Shown: piece by piece, positions 25,197 through 34,513 of the stretch
Layout: every line of letters begins with the position of its first letter
Numbering within the stretch: position 1 is the stretch's first letter
Origin: Falsiroseomonas frigidaquae
Lineage (GTDB): Bacteria; Pseudomonadota; Alphaproteobacteria; Acetobacterales; Acetobacteraceae
NCBI RefSeq assembly: GCF_012163145.1
Contig: NZ_JAAVTX010000002.1
Coordinates: 372,001 to 436,000 of the forward strand
Direction of reading: 5' to 3'
DNA: 64,000 nt
Position numbers and translations under genes: made by a program
The notes under the pieces: model-generated
Told to the model about the DNA's origin: nothing
The model's input: only the letters and a program-made list of their open reading frames with translations
The model's database searches: none

Positions 25197-26072
25197 TCAT
25201 CCCGGGGCCAGACGCTGATGCAGGGCCAGCAGCGCGGCTTCCGGCGGGTGGTCGGTGCGGTGGGTGGCGATGGTCCAGCCTGCCGCTGCAGCCAGTGCGG
25301 CCAGACCCTGGCGATGCCGGGCGACGCGCTCGGCATAGACGGCCCGCACCGATTCCACGCGCGGCACCAGCGTGCCGGGCGCGCCGGCCACCACCGGTTC
25401 GAACCGCACCCGCCCGGCATAAGGCAGCGTCTCCTCCGCAGGGTCGATCACCTGCAGCAGGTGGCCGCGCACGCCCTGGCCGGCCAGACGCGCGATAAGG
25501 CGGCGGGTTTCCTCCAGCGGATCCCAGAAATCGCCCAGCAGCACGGCGCGCGCATGGCGGGCGAGGCGCGGATCCTCCGGCTTCGGCGCCATGCCGGCCA
25601 GGCCATCGGCGATCTGCGGCAGCGCGCCGCGGCCGGCATAGGGGCGCGGCTGGCCGAACAGCCGAACCCTTTCGCCGCCGCGCAGCAGCAGGGCGGCCAG
25701 CGCCAGCAGCAGCAACTCCGCACGATCCGCCTTGGTCGGCAATTCGCGGCCGCTGCGCCAGGCCATGCCGGCATCCGCCGCGCGCCACAGCGCCACGGTC
25801 TGCGCCGATTCCCATTCCGTCTCGCGGATGAACAGCCGGTCCGACTTGCCGGATTGCCGCCAGTCGATGCGGCTGGCCTGGTCGCCGGCGACATAGGGCC
25901 GGAACTGCCAGAAGGCCTCCCCGGGGCCGGAGCGCCGCCGGCCATGCACGCCCGGCATCACGGTGGCGGCGACGCGTTCCGCCTGCACCAGCAGCGGCGG
26001 CAGTCGGGCGCCGAGCTGTTCGGCCCAGGGAACGACCAGGCGCGCCGTTGCGGGGCGGGCGGGGCTAACCAA
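25197..26072 (-). CDS. DUF58 domain protein
   Basis: This 291-residue protein carries DUF58, related to VWA domains. Its signature is visible as FRPYVAGDQASRIDWRQS followed by RLFIRETEWE, the family's most conserved part. The predicted start is TTG at 26072, overlapping the MoxR stop by 8 bp; no ATG precedes the conserved region in this frame, so the exact start is uncertain. The overlap shows coupling with MoxR. DUF58 proteins are partners of MoxR ATPases; no enzymatic activity is established. Confidence 0.83.
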   Translation of the reverse strand: MVSPARPATARLVVPWAEQLGARLPPLLVQAERVAATVMPGVHGRRRSGPGEAFWQFRPYVAGDQASRIDWRQSGKSDRLFIRETEWESAQTVALWRAADAGMAWRSGRELPTKADRAELLLLALAALLLRGGERVRLFGQPRPYAGRGALPQIADGLAGMAPKPEDPRLARHARAVLLGDFWDPLEETRRLIARLAGQGVRGHLLQVIDPAEETLPYAGRVRFEPVVAGAPGTLVPRVESVRAVYAERVARHRQGLAALAAAAGWTIATHRTDHPPEAALLALHQRLAPG

Positions 26073-27069
26073 GCTGCGCCTTCAACACGTCCAGCACCTC
26101 ATTCAGATGCACCCCATCCGCGCGGGCGGCAAAATTCAGCGCCATGCGATGGCGCAGCACCGGCTCCACCAGCGCGTGCACATCCTCGATGCTCGGCGAG
26201 AGCCTTCCCTCCAGCACCGCGCGCGCGCGGGTGGCCAGCATCAGCGCCTGTGCCGCGCGGGGACCGGGGCCGTAGGCGAGGTGGCGGCGCACCGCCTCGA
26301 TCTCGGTGGATTCCGGCCGGGCGCTGCGGACCAGGCGCAGGATCGCTTCCAGCACCTGCTCGCCGACCGGCAGGCGGCGGATCAGCAATTGCGCCGCGGA
26401 AAGCTCGGCCCCGGTCATCGCCGGCACCGCCTTCGCCTCCTTCGCCCCGGTGGTCGCCAGCAGCATGGCGCGTTCGGCGGCGAGGTCGGGGTAGGTGACG
26501 TCGATCTCCAGCAGGAAGCGGTCGAGCTGCGCCTCGGGCAGCGGGTAGGTGCCTTCCTGCTCGATCGGGTTCTGCGTCGCCAGCACGTGGAAGGGCGCCG
26601 GCAGCGAATGCACCTCCCCGGCGATCGCGACCTTCTGTTCCTGCATCGCCTGCAGCAGCGCCGATTGCGTGCGCGGGCTGGCGCGGTTGATCTCGTCCGC
26701 CATCAGCAACTGGCAGAAGACCGGCCCCTTGATGAAGCGGAAGGACCGCCGGCCATGCGCATCCTCCTCCAGCACCTCGCTGCCCAGGATGTCCGACGGC
26801 ATGAGGTCCGGCGTGAACTGCACCCGCCGCGCATCCAGGCCGAGCACGGTGCCCAGCGTCTCCACCAGCTTGGTCTTGCCGAGGCCCGGCACGCCGACCA
26901 GCAGCAGATGGCCGCCCGAGAGCAGGGTGATGAGCGTGCGCTCCACCACCTGTTCCTGCCCGAAGATGACACGGCCGACACCTTCGCGTACCCGAGCCAG
27001 CCGCCCTGCCAGCGAATCGGCTTCCTTCAGCAGAGATTCCGCCTCGGCGCTGTCCGCCACTTCCACCAT
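26065..27069 (-). CDS. MoxR-family AAA ATPase
   Basis: This 334-residue AAA+ ATPase has Walker A in GVPGLGKT, Walker B in LLMADEINRA and sensor 1 in LATQNPIEQEGTYPLPEAQLD (the NP and PLPEA parts are the most typical). MoxR proteins act as chaperones that help insert cofactors or assemble complexes, usually with the VWA proteins encoded beside them. I chose ATG 27069 because AGGGAG stands about 10 nt upstream and the length is normal; an open frame to 27246 adds atypical sequence. It is the first gene of the four-gene run with DUF58, DUF4159 and the VWA-like protein. Confidence 0.92.
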   Translation of the reverse strand: MVEVADSAEAESLLKEADSLAGRLARVREGVGRVIFGQEQVVERTLITLLSGGHLLLVGVPGLGKTKLVETLGTVLGLDARRVQFTPDLMPSDILGSEVLEEDAHGRRSFRFIKGPVFCQLLMADEINRASPRTQSALLQAMQEQKVAIAGEVHSLPAPFHVLATQNPIEQEGTYPLPEAQLDRFLLEIDVTYPDLAAERAMLLATTGAKEAKAVPAMTGAELSAAQLLIRRLPVGEQVLEAILRLVRSARPESTEIEAVRRHLAYGPGPRAAQALMLATRARAVLEGRLSPSIEDVHALVEPVLRHRMALNFAARADGVHLNEVLDVLKAQLG

Positions 27070-27263
27070 GCGGGTCAGGCTCCCTATATGCGTCACATCC
27101 GATATGGGGCGAGTATCCACTCCACCCATGCCGGATGCCACATCGCAGTGCATCAATCGCGAGATCGGTGAAACGCGAGCGGCGGAGAGGGGAACCGGGG
27201 CGGATCGTTCGTCGGCCCAGGGGCCGCGGCCACTGCCCACGGTCACAGGTGCGGAATTTAACT

Positions 27264-27986
27264 ATGAGCGAAGCACGATCCGAAGGGATGGGAACGGCAC
27301 AGGGGCAGGCCCCCGCGCGTCTCGTCCGAACGGCCAAGCCGGGAGCTGGTCGGATGCCCCCGCTGCGGACGGAATGTGGCGATTTCTCCATGCGGATCGC
27401 CCGCGACGGCAGCTGGTTCTACAAGGGCAGTCCGATCGGCCGGAAGGAGCTGGTCTGCCTGTTCGCCTCCGTCCTGAAGCGGGAGGAGGATGGCAGCTTC
27501 TGGCTGGAAACCCCGGTCGAACGCGGCCGGATCGAGGTGGAGGACGCGCCCTTCGTCGCGGTGGAAATGTGGTGGCGCAACTGCGCCGACCCCTTCGTGC
27601 CCGCCGGCGTACCCGCCGCCGAACCACGCCAGTGCCTGACCTTCCGCACCAACCTGGATGAGATGGTCACCGCCGATTCGGACCACCCCATCCGCGTCGC
27701 CATCGACCCGCGCACGCGGGAGCCACGCCCCTACATCACCGTCCGCCCGGGCCTGGAGGCCCGCATCAACCGCGCCGTGTTCTATGAACTGGTGGCGCTG
27801 GCGGAGCAGGAGGAGGTGGATGGCCGCGCCAAGCTTGGCGTCTGGTCGCAGGGCGTTTTCTTCCCGATCGACGACGTGCCGGTGCTCGGCGCGGAGCCGC
27901 CGCCCGCCCGCCGTGGCCGCGGTGCCCCCCCGCGCGGTACGCCGCGCAATGCGGCCCGCAACGCAGGGATGCCGGCGGCCGAGTGA
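27264..27986 (+). CDS. DUF1285 domain protein
   Basis: This 240-residue protein carries DUF1285, a beta-rich fold found in proteobacteria with no known activity. Recognisable parts are MRIARDGSWFYKGSPIGRKEL and, later, ARINRAVFYELV. The first 40 residues and last 30 are basic and disordered. The ATG at 27264 leaves a 194-bp intergenic space to the divergent MoxR gene; the longer open frame was rejected because it is Arg-rich without family similarity. Its stop overlaps the next start as GTGA. Confidence 0.82.
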   Translation: MSEARSEGMGTAQGQAPARLVRTAKPGAGRMPPLRTECGDFSMRIARDGSWFYKGSPIGRKELVCLFASVLKREEDGSFWLETPVERGRIEVEDAPFVAVEMWWRNCADPFVPAGVPAAEPRQCLTFRTNLDEMVTADSDHPIRVAIDPRTREPRPYITVRPGLEARINRAVFYELVALAEQEEVDGRAKLGVWSQGVFFPIDDVPVLGAEPPPARRGRGAPPRGTPRNAARNAGMPAAE

Positions 27987-28609
27987 CGTTGCTGCTGCCA
28001 TCACGTCAGGACATCGCCGCGCGGCTGTCCGACCCCGAATACCTTGCGCGCGTCGGTGCCACCGCGCATGACGATGCCGAGGATTGGTCACAGCGCCCCG
28101 GCGGCCCGGTGCCGGCAGCCGTGCTGGTGCCGATCATCTGGCATGAGACGGGTCCCGGCGTGCTGCTGACGCTGCGCTCCGCCCGGTTATCCGCGCATGC
28201 CGGCCAGGTCGCCTTCCCCGGCGGCCGGATCGAGCCCGGCGAGACGGCGGAGGAAGCCGCGCTGCGGGAGGCGGCGGAGGAAGTCGGCCTCGACCCGCGC
28301 CAGCCGGTGATCGCCGCCACCCTGCCCGATCACATGACCGGCACCGGCTATCGCGTCACCCCCGTGGTCGCCTTCCTGGACCCGCCGGTGATCCTCACGC
28401 CGGATCCGTCCGAGGTGCAACTGGTCTTCGAATTGCCGCTGGCGCTGCTGTTCGACCCGGCCGCCCCCACCCGCCGCAGTACCCAGTGGCGCGGCCGGAT
28501 GCGGGATTACTGGGTGTGGCCGCATGCGGAACACCTCATCTGGGGCGCGACGGCCACCATCCTGATGAACCTGGCGCGGGTGCTGCGCCAGTCTGAACCC
28601 GCGCGCTGA
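27983..28609 (+). CDS. Nudix hydrolase, coenzyme A pyrophosphatase type
   Basis: This 208-residue hydrolase probably cleaves CoA or acyl-CoA derivatives into phosphopantetheine and adenosine 3',5'-bisphosphate. The Nudix box is at about residues 80-102 (GGRIEPGET..., with REAAEEVG), and the preceding QVAFPGG and upstream LTLRSARLSAHAG are typical of the CoA pyrophosphatase subgroup. The start is GTG, overlapping the DUF1285 stop. It is followed by a small membrane gene and cca. The ending WPHAEHLIWGATATIL is also typical of the family. Confidence 0.87.
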   Translation: MTLLLPSRQDIAARLSDPEYLARVGATAHDDAEDWSQRPGGPVPAAVLVPIIWHETGPGVLLTLRSARLSAHAGQVAFPGGRIEPGETAEEAALREAAEEVGLDPRQPVIAATLPDHMTGTGYRVTPVVAFLDPPVILTPDPSEVQLVFELPLALLFDPAAPTRRSTQWRGRMRDYWVWPHAEHLIWGATATILMNLARVLRQSEPAR

Positions 28610-28648
28610 AACCCTGCCCAGCGCCGCGCGCGCGGGGTATGGGGATGC

Positions 28649-28891
28649 ATGGCCATTCTTCTCCTGTTGCTGCCGCTGGTCGCCTGGCTGCTCTGGCTCT
28701 GGCTCGGACCCACCGGGCGCCAGCCGCCGCGGGCGGTGCTGGTGGCGATCGGCGTGGCCGTCCTGCTCGGCGCCGGCGTCGCGCTATGGGTGCGGCTGAG
28801 CGAGGAGAACGTCACCCGTGGCGTCTATGTGCCGCCCAGCCTCGGCCCGGATGGCCGCGTGCTGCCGAGCCGGCTTGAGCCGGTGCCGTGA
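28649..28891 (+). CDS. Small membrane protein upstream of cca
   Basis: This 80-residue protein has two membrane segments (about 2-20 and 28-48) and a short soluble tail ending in Pro-rich sequence. No family motif is visible; such proteins stand at this place in related clusters. It ends in GTGA shared with the cca start, so it is coupled to it. Confidence 0.7.
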   Translation: MAILLLLLPLVAWLLWLWLGPTGRQPPRAVLVAIGVAVLLGAGVALWVRLSEENVTRGVYVPPSLGPDGRVLPSRLEPVP

Positions 28892-30174
28892 ACGACCCGC
28901 CGCAGCACCGCATCCCGCCGCCCGCCTTCCTGGGCGAGGCGGCACCCGCCGCCGTGCTGGCGGCGCTGCCCGGGGCGCGGGCGGTGGGCGGCTGCGTGCG
29001 GGATGCGCTGGCCGGCCGGCCGGTGCATGACGTGGACGTGGCCGCCCCCCTGCCGTCGGAGGCGATCGCCGAGCGCCTGCGCGCCGCCGGGCTGAAGGTG
29101 TTCGAGACCGGGCTGGCGCATGGCACCGTCACCGCCGTGCTGCGCCGCGTGCCGGTGGAGGTCACCGCGCTGCGCCGCGACCTGGTGACCGATGGCCGCC
29201 ATGCGGAGGTCGCCTGGACCACCGATTGGCGGGAGGATGCCGCCCGGCGCGATTTCTCGTTCAATGCCATGTCGATGGATGCCGAGGGTCGCATCTGGGA
29301 CTATTTCGGCGGCCGGGAGGACCTGGCGGCAGGCCGGGTTCGCTTCGTCGGCGATGCGGCAACGCGGCTGGCGGAGGATTACCTCCGCGCGCTGCGCTTC
29401 TTCCGCTTCTGGGCGCGCTACGGCCAGGGCGCGCCGGATGCGGCGGCGCTGGTGGCGATCCGGGATGCGGTACCCGGGTTTCGCGCCCGCATCGCGCCGG
29501 AACGGGTCTGGATGGAGCTGAAGCGCCTGCTGCCGGCGCCCGATCCTTCCGATGCGCTGGCCCTGATGGCGGAGGTTGGGCTGCTGCAGGCGGTGCTGCC
29601 GGAGGGCGCCGTGCCGGACCGGCTGGGGCGGATGATCCGGCTTGGCCTGCCTGCGGACCCGCTGCTGCGCCTGGCGGTGCTGCTGGCGGAGGATGCGGAT
29701 GCCGGCGCGCTTGCCACCCGCCTGCGCCTGTCCGGTGAGGAACGTACCCGCCTGGCCGTGCTGCATCGCCCGCCGGAGCCGCCCAACCCCGCCACCGCCG
29801 CCGGCTTTCCGCTGCGTGCCTGGCGCGCGCGGCTGCACGCCGCCTGCCGCCATGTAAGGCCGGCGGAGCCGCTCTGGGTGGCCGAGGCGCGGCTGGGCGG
29901 GTCGGGCTGGGACATGCTGCGGCAGCTTGTGGAACCGGGCGATGCCGAGCCGGATTTCCCGCTGCTCGGCCGCGACCTGATGGCGCTGGGTCTGCCGCCC
30001 GGGCCGGCGCTGGGCAGCCTGCTCGGCAAGCTGCGGGCCTGGTGGCTGGCGGGCGACTGCACCGCGGACCGCGACGCGCTGCTGGCGGAAGCGGGGCGGC
30101 TGCTCGGAAAACCCGGGACGGCGGACGGGCCCGCCGCCCCAGGGGGTGCCCCAAGGCATGCCGAGGGGTCCTGA
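28888..30174 (+). CDS. cca: tRNA nucleotidyltransferase (CCA-adding family)
   Basis: This 428-residue enzyme adds or repairs the 3' CCA end of tRNA. The nucleotidyltransferase head has GGCVRDAL, the two catalytic Asp residues in VHDVDVA, RRDFSFNAM and a LAEDYLRALRFFRF helix that marks the neck. It is of the class II bacterial type. Length is normal. The start is a GTG overlapping the upstream stop. A purely A-adding or CC-adding role cannot be excluded but there is no second homologue in the window. The C-terminal 25 residues are Pro/Gly-rich. Confidence 0.9.
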   Translation: MNDPPQHRIPPPAFLGEAAPAAVLAALPGARAVGGCVRDALAGRPVHDVDVAAPLPSEAIAERLRAAGLKVFETGLAHGTVTAVLRRVPVEVTALRRDLVTDGRHAEVAWTTDWREDAARRDFSFNAMSMDAEGRIWDYFGGREDLAAGRVRFVGDAATRLAEDYLRALRFFRFWARYGQGAPDAAALVAIRDAVPGFRARIAPERVWMELKRLLPAPDPSDALALMAEVGLLQAVLPEGAVPDRLGRMIRLGLPADPLLRLAVLLAEDADAGALATRLRLSGEERTRLAVLHRPPEPPNPATAAGFPLRAWRARLHAACRHVRPAEPLWVAEARLGGSGWDMLRQLVEPGDAEPDFPLLGRDLMALGLPPGPALGSLLGKLRAWWLAGDCTADRDALLAEAGRLLGKPGTADGPAAPGGAPRHAEGS

Positions 30175-30249
30175 CTCCCCTAAGCGACCGGAACAAAAAT
30201 AGAACTATCATCCGTTCGGCGATTCGGGAAGCCCCTCGCCTCGCACCCG

Positions 30250-32025
30250 ATGCTGCTCTACACGGCGCGGATGGCCCGCCCCGCCTTCGATGCTGCCTCC
30301 CTGCCGCTGATCCGCCGCCTGTGGCGCGAGCATGTGCGCCACCATCCGCGCGCCCTGGCGCTGGCTGCCTGCTGCACGGTGGGGGTCGCCGCCACCACGG
30401 CGCTGTATCCGCTGGTGATCCAGCGCGCCTTCGACCTGTTCGCGGCCGGCGAAGGCGGCGTGGTCTGGGCGCTGCCGCCGCTGATCATCGCGGTCACCCT
30501 GGCCCGGGCGCTGACCATGTATGGCAAGGCGCTGGCCACCCAATCCGTGGTGCTGGGCGTGATCGCCGGGCTGCAGCGCCAGTTGTTCGGCGCGCTGACC
30601 CGGGCGGACCTGGCGGCCGTCGCCCGCGATGCCCCGGCCCGCCACGCCGCCCGCTTCACCACCGACGCAGCCCTGATCCGGGAGGCGCTGTCGAAATCGC
30701 TCAGCGGCATCGCGGATGTGCTGACGGTGGTCGGGCTGGTCGGGTCGATGCTGTGGATCGACTGGCAGATGGCGCTGCTGGCCTCCCTTCTCTACCCCAT
30801 TGCCGCGGTGCCGATTCTCCGGATTGGCAAGCGCATCCGCCGCGCCTCCTCGGGCATGCAGGATCGGGTCGGCGAAACCTCCGCCCTGCTGGTGGAAAGC
30901 TTCGCCGCCGCCCGCGTGGTCCGTGCCTATCGGCTGGAGGATTCGGAGGAAGCCCGCGCCGCCCAGGCTTTCGAGCGGCTGCGCGACAGCCAGCTTTCCA
31001 TCGCCCGGTCCCGTGCCCGGCTGGACCCGGTGCTGGAGGCGATGGGCGGCATCGCGGTGGCCGCCGTGCTCGGCTTCGTTGGCTGGCGGGTTTCCACCGG
31101 CCTAGGCACCATCGGCGATTTTACGGGATTCGTCGCGGCGCTGCTGATCGCGGCGCAGCCGGCGCGCGCGCTGGGCAGCCTGAACGCGGCGTTGCAGGAA
31201 GGCCTGGCCGGCCTGTCCCGCAGTTTTGCGAGTATCGACGAGGCGCCCCGCATCACCGACCGCCCCGGCGCCGCGCCGCTGCCGCCGGGCGAGGGCAGCG
31301 TGGCCTTCGAGGATGTGGGCTTCGCCTATGACGGCGTGCCGGATGCGGCGCTGTCGGGGCTTTCCTTCGCCGCCCAGCCCGGCCGCACCGTGGCCCTGGT
31401 CGGCCCCTCCGGTGCCGGCAAATCCACCGCGCTCGCGCTGGTGCCTCGGCTGTATGAGGTGACGGCGGGGCGCATCGTCATCGATGGCGCCGATATCCGG
31501 GACGTGACCCTGGCCAGCCTGCGCGACGCCATCGCCTATGTCGGCCAGGACGCGACGCTGTTCGACGACACGGCCTTCGCCAACATCGCCTGCGGCCGCC
31601 CGGGCGCGACGCCGGAACAGGTGGAGCAGGCGGCGCGAGCGGCGGCGGCGCATGATTTCCTGGCGGCGCTGCCGCAGGGCTATGCGACGCCGCTCGGCAC
31701 GCAGGGTTCGCGGCTTTCCGGCGGCCAGCGCCAGCGCGTGTCGCTCGCCCGCGCCCTGCTGCGGAACCCCCGCGTGCTGCTGCTGGATGAGGCGACCAGC
31801 GCGCTGGATGCGGAGAACGAGGCGCTGGTGCAGCAGGCCCTCGCCCGGCTGCGGGAAGGCCGCACCACGCTGGTGATCGCGCATCGCCTGTCCACCGTGC
31901 GGGATGCCGATCTGATCGTGGTGATGGAGGCCGGGCGCGCGGTGGAACAGGGCACGCATGCGGAACTGATGGCGGCCGATGGGCTATACGCCCGGCTGGT
32001 CCGCACCCAGGCCTTCGCCGCTTGA
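30250..32025 (+). CDS. ABC exporter, fused permease and ATPase
   Basis: This 591-residue half-transporter works as a homodimer in the inner membrane. Six membrane segments fill residues 30-310. The ATPase has Walker A GPSGAGKS (385-392), the Q-loop in VGQDATLFDD, signature LSGGQRQR, Walker B RVLLLDEATSALD and the switch His in IAHRLS. It is of the MsbA/multidrug/lipid A exporter type; the substrate is not predictable. ATG 30271 (MARPAFDAA) is an alternative to 30250, and neither has a strong ribosome binding site. The acetyltransferase 25 nt downstream may belong to the same transcript. Confidence 0.88.
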   Translation: MLLYTARMARPAFDAASLPLIRRLWREHVRHHPRALALAACCTVGVAATTALYPLVIQRAFDLFAAGEGGVVWALPPLIIAVTLARALTMYGKALATQSVVLGVIAGLQRQLFGALTRADLAAVARDAPARHAARFTTDAALIREALSKSLSGIADVLTVVGLVGSMLWIDWQMALLASLLYPIAAVPILRIGKRIRRASSGMQDRVGETSALLVESFAAARVVRAYRLEDSEEARAAQAFERLRDSQLSIARSRARLDPVLEAMGGIAVAAVLGFVGWRVSTGLGTIGDFTGFVAALLIAAQPARALGSLNAALQEGLAGLSRSFASIDEAPRITDRPGAAPLPPGEGSVAFEDVGFAYDGVPDAALSGLSFAAQPGRTVALVGPSGAGKSTALALVPRLYEVTAGRIVIDGADIRDVTLASLRDAIAYVGQDATLFDDTAFANIACGRPGATPEQVEQAARAAAAHDFLAALPQGYATPLGTQGSRLSGGQRQRVSLARALLRNPRVLLLDEATSALDAENEALVQQALARLREGRTTLVIAHRLSTVRDADLIVVMEAGRAVEQGTHAELMAADGLYARLVRTQAFAA

Positions 32026-32050
32026 GAACCTGCAAAGGATCTTTTGTCGC

Positions 32051-32734
32051 ATGAGATCCAAGGCCGAAGCCGCCGCGCTGCCGGACCCGGATGCACTGCA
32101 TCCGGTGCCGAACAAGCCGCGCATCGTGTTCCTGAAACCGCTGCTGGCCACCCTGCCCGGCATCACCAACTGTGCGGTCGGCGACTTCACCTATTACGAC
32201 GACCCGCTGCACGCGAAGGACTTCTTCCGCCGCAACGTGATCTACAATTTCCAGGCCAGCGGCGCCCGGCTGGAGATCGGCAGATACTGCGCCCTGGCCA
32301 CTGGCGTGCGCTTCATGATGCCGGATGCGATGCACGCCATGGCCGGCCCCAGCACCTACCCCTTCGGCATCCTGGGCGGCGCTTTTGCGAGTGCGCTGCC
32401 GCTGGCGGAGTATCCCTGGCGGCAATCGGGCGACACTATCCTCGGCCACGACATCTGGGTGGGGATGGAGGCGCTGGTGATGCCCGGCGTGCGCATCGGC
32501 CATGGTGCCGTGATCGGCGCGCGGGCGGTGGTGACGCGGGACGTGCCGGATTACGCCGTGGTCGCAGGCAACCCGGCGCGCATGGTGCGCCGCCGGCAGA
32601 CGGAGGAAGACGCGGCAAGGCTGGTGGCGCTGGCCTGGTGGGACTGGCCGGCGGCGCGGGTGGCCCGCGCCATCCCGATCCTCGCCAAGGGCGGCGTGGC
32701 GGCGCTGGAGGATTTCGCCGCGTCGGAGCGGTAG
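32051..32734 (+). CDS. Hexapeptide acetyltransferase, Vat/CatB type
   Basis: This 227-residue protein is a left-handed beta-helix acetyltransferase of the xenobiotic group (streptogramin or type B chloramphenicol acetyltransferases). A probable catalytic His is in DAMHAMAGPSTYPF, the wording of this subgroup. Hexapeptide turns (ILGHDIWVGMEALVMPGVRIGHGAVIGARAVV) follow. ATG 32051 has AAAGGA upstream. Many chromosomal members do not give drug resistance, so the natural acceptor is unknown. It ends one base before the stop of the convergent small gene. Confidence 0.82.
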   Translation: MRSKAEAAALPDPDALHPVPNKPRIVFLKPLLATLPGITNCAVGDFTYYDDPLHAKDFFRRNVIYNFQASGARLEIGRYCALATGVRFMMPDAMHAMAGPSTYPFGILGGAFASALPLAEYPWRQSGDTILGHDIWVGMEALVMPGVRIGHGAVIGARAVVTRDVPDYAVVAGNPARMVRRRQTEEDAARLVALAWWDWPAARVARAIPILAKGGVAALEDFAASER

Positions 32735-32735
32735 C

Positions 32736-32978
32736 TCAGCCGGTCACATCAGCCTCCGGCCGGTCATCCGCGGCGGAGAATTCCGTGTGCCATTCGCCCT
32801 TGGCGTCCTGGTACTCGATCACCGCCCCCGCATTGCCCGGCACATGCTGCTGCCGCGCCACCTGCCGCGCACGCGCCAGCGCCGCATCATGGGTGGGGAA
32901 GGATTCGGAGAAGACGTCGCCCAGCTTGTAGGCCCAGCCGCCATCATGTTCGACAACGCGGTAGTGGATGCGGTCCAT
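32736..32978 (-). CDS. DUF2188 small protein
   Basis: This 80-residue protein matches the DUF2188 pattern: VVEHDGGWAYKLG, a helix with ALARARQVARQQ and a final hydrophilic strand (GEWHTEF). Such proteins are widespread, soluble and of unknown function, and are often expressed in stress. The ATG at 32978 lies in a short intergenic space. Confidence 0.72.
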   Translation of the reverse strand: MDRIHYRVVEHDGGWAYKLGDVFSESFPTHDAALARARQVARQQHVPGNAGAVIEYQDAKGEWHTEFSAADDRPEADVTG

Positions 32979-33091
32979 CGGCGATCTCCCTGGCTTGCAA
33001 CAATGCCGCAGGCGCGGCGCGGGTTCCCCGCCGCGCCAGGCAGCCCCGCGATCCAGCATAGGATCTTGCGGACCCGGAAGGCGAGGTGCGG

Positions 33092-33859
33092 TCAGTCCGT
33101 CCCGATCGGCACATGGCTCATGCCGAAGGCCAGGCTGAACTCCGTCCAGTCGTTCAGGACATGGGCCCCCGTGCTGACCCACAGGTTGCGCGTCCAGATA
33201 TAGGCCAGGGTCAGGATGACGCGCGCCGTGCCGATGACACCGAGGCACTGCGCCCAGTGCCAGTCATAGGTGGGCAGATGCACCGCGGCGAAGATCAGCG
33301 ACGAGCCGATGAGCCCGACCAGGATCCCGGCCCGCCGGCTGAGCCGCAGCACCTGCGTCGCGAACCAGAGTAGCGCCAGGAAGGGCAGGATGGTGAGGAT
33401 CTCCTCACCCAGCAGTTGCGGCAGCGTGGGAAGCAGCCTGAGCACGAAGGCCCCGGCCGACATCTCCATCATCGCGGCCGTCACCGGATTTGGCGCGACG
33501 CCGTCCAGCGCGCGGACCACCAGCGCGGCCAGCAGGGAAGCCGCCATGGTCGCGATGGCGAAAAGCGCCATCACCCCGACCTCGCGCCACCCGACGCGCC
33601 GGAACAGCGCGGTCCAGTGCCGGCCGACCAGCACCCCCAGCACCAGCAGCGGCAGGCCCGCGAAGACCAGCGGCGGCAGCAGGTTGCCCGGAAAGCTGCG
33701 CAGGGGAATCAGGGCCAGCGCGGCGAAGGCCACGGCCACGCTGGCCATGAGAAGCGCCCAGCCGCTTCCCCCGATCGCCACCGGCCTTCCATCGCGGAAA
33801 GGAAAATCCGCGTCCGCCCCTGGTCCTCCGTCCGACGCCCTAGTGGCCACAGGCCGCAT
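33092..33859 (-). CDS. CPBP-family intramembrane metalloprotease
   Basis: This 255-residue membrane protein of the CPBP (Abi) family is likely a glutamic-type intramembrane protease. The catalytic EE pair is in LLGEEILTI, with His residues in FAAVHLPTY and GAHVLNDW. About eight membrane segments are predicted. The start region overlaps the end of the upstream secreted protein gene by 20 bp if ATG 33859 is used; GTG at 33850 would shorten the overlap to 11 bp. Function in this family includes self-immunity and protein modification; the substrate is unknown. Confidence 0.78.
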   Translation of the reverse strand: MRPVATRASDGGPGADADFPFRDGRPVAIGGSGWALLMASVAVAFAALALIPLRSFPGNLLPPLVFAGLPLLVLGVLVGRHWTALFRRVGWREVGVMALFAIATMAASLLAALVVRALDGVAPNPVTAAMMEMSAGAFVLRLLPTLPQLLGEEILTILPFLALLWFATQVLRLSRRAGILVGLIGSSLIFAAVHLPTYDWHWAQCLGVIGTARVILTLAYIWTRNLWVSTGAHVLNDWTEFSLAFGMSHVPIGTD

Positions 33860-34499
33860 TCGGTGCGGCGAGGATCGAGGCATAGCGGCCATCGGCGGTG
33901 ACCACCCGCACGCAGCTTTGCGATGCGCCGTGCCACCAGTAATGCGTCAGCCCCTGCGTCCGCGCCGAGGCGTATCCGCGTGCCGAAAGCTGGGTTTCGC
34001 CGGAGGAACCCCGCGCGCCGACCAGATCGGCCAGGTCGCCCGGCACGATTCCCTGGGCCAGCCTGTCCGGCGCAGGCGTCGCACCCGCGGCGCCATGCAC
34101 AGGATCGGCACGGACATCCAGGGTGAAGGCCGCCGTTTCGCCGCGCCGGGCGGCATTGCGCATCAGATAGACGCGGATCGTGTAGTCGCCACTGGCCGGA
34201 ACGGTGCCGCTGAACCGGTTCCCGCTGAGGGAGCCGACGAACATCGCCTCCTGCGCCGCGGGCGCGATGACATTGAAGTAGAGGCTGCTGTTGTGCGAGT
34301 GCAGGACCACCGACAGGGGTTGGCCGCTGCGCAGGGACAGCCGGTAATCCAGCCCGTCATCGCCGGTCACGCGGTCCTGCAGGGTCGTCCCGCTCGTCCC
34401 GTGCGCGAACTGGACCTGCTTCGTGTGCTGCTGGGCCCCGGCATCCGGCACGGTTGCCAGCAGGCACAGGGCGAGGCCGGCCACAATGGCTCGACGCAT
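33840..34499 (-). CDS. Secreted protein resembling g-type lysozyme inhibitors
   Basis: This 219-residue protein has a signal peptide (MRRAIVAGLALCLLATVP, cleavage near AGAQQ). The first half of the mature part resembles the PliG inhibitor fold: VQFAHGTSGTTL, LRSGQPLSVVL, SLYFNVIAP and YTIRVYLMRNAARRGE, the last being the most characteristic. The second half (about 135-219) is a different domain with two cysteines that may form a disulphide (SCVRV and AACGH). ATG 34499 has GGAGG 8 nt upstream. The name reflects similarity only; inhibition of lysozyme is not shown. Confidence 0.68.
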   Translation of the reverse strand: MRRAIVAGLALCLLATVPDAGAQQHTKQVQFAHGTSGTTLQDRVTGDDGLDYRLSLRSGQPLSVVLHSHNSSLYFNVIAPAAQEAMFVGSLSGNRFSGTVPASGDYTIRVYLMRNAARRGETAAFTLDVRADPVHGAAGATPAPDRLAQGIVPGDLADLVGARGSSGETQLSARGYASARTQGLTHYWWHGASQSCVRVVTADGRYASILAAPNAACGH

Positions 34500-34513
34500 C
34501 GGCATGCCCTCCC

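Noticed and set aside
25390-25402. GGTTCGAACC resembling a tRNA T-arm
   Set aside because: It lies in the DUF58 gene and no acceptor stem, D-arm or anticodon arm surrounds it.
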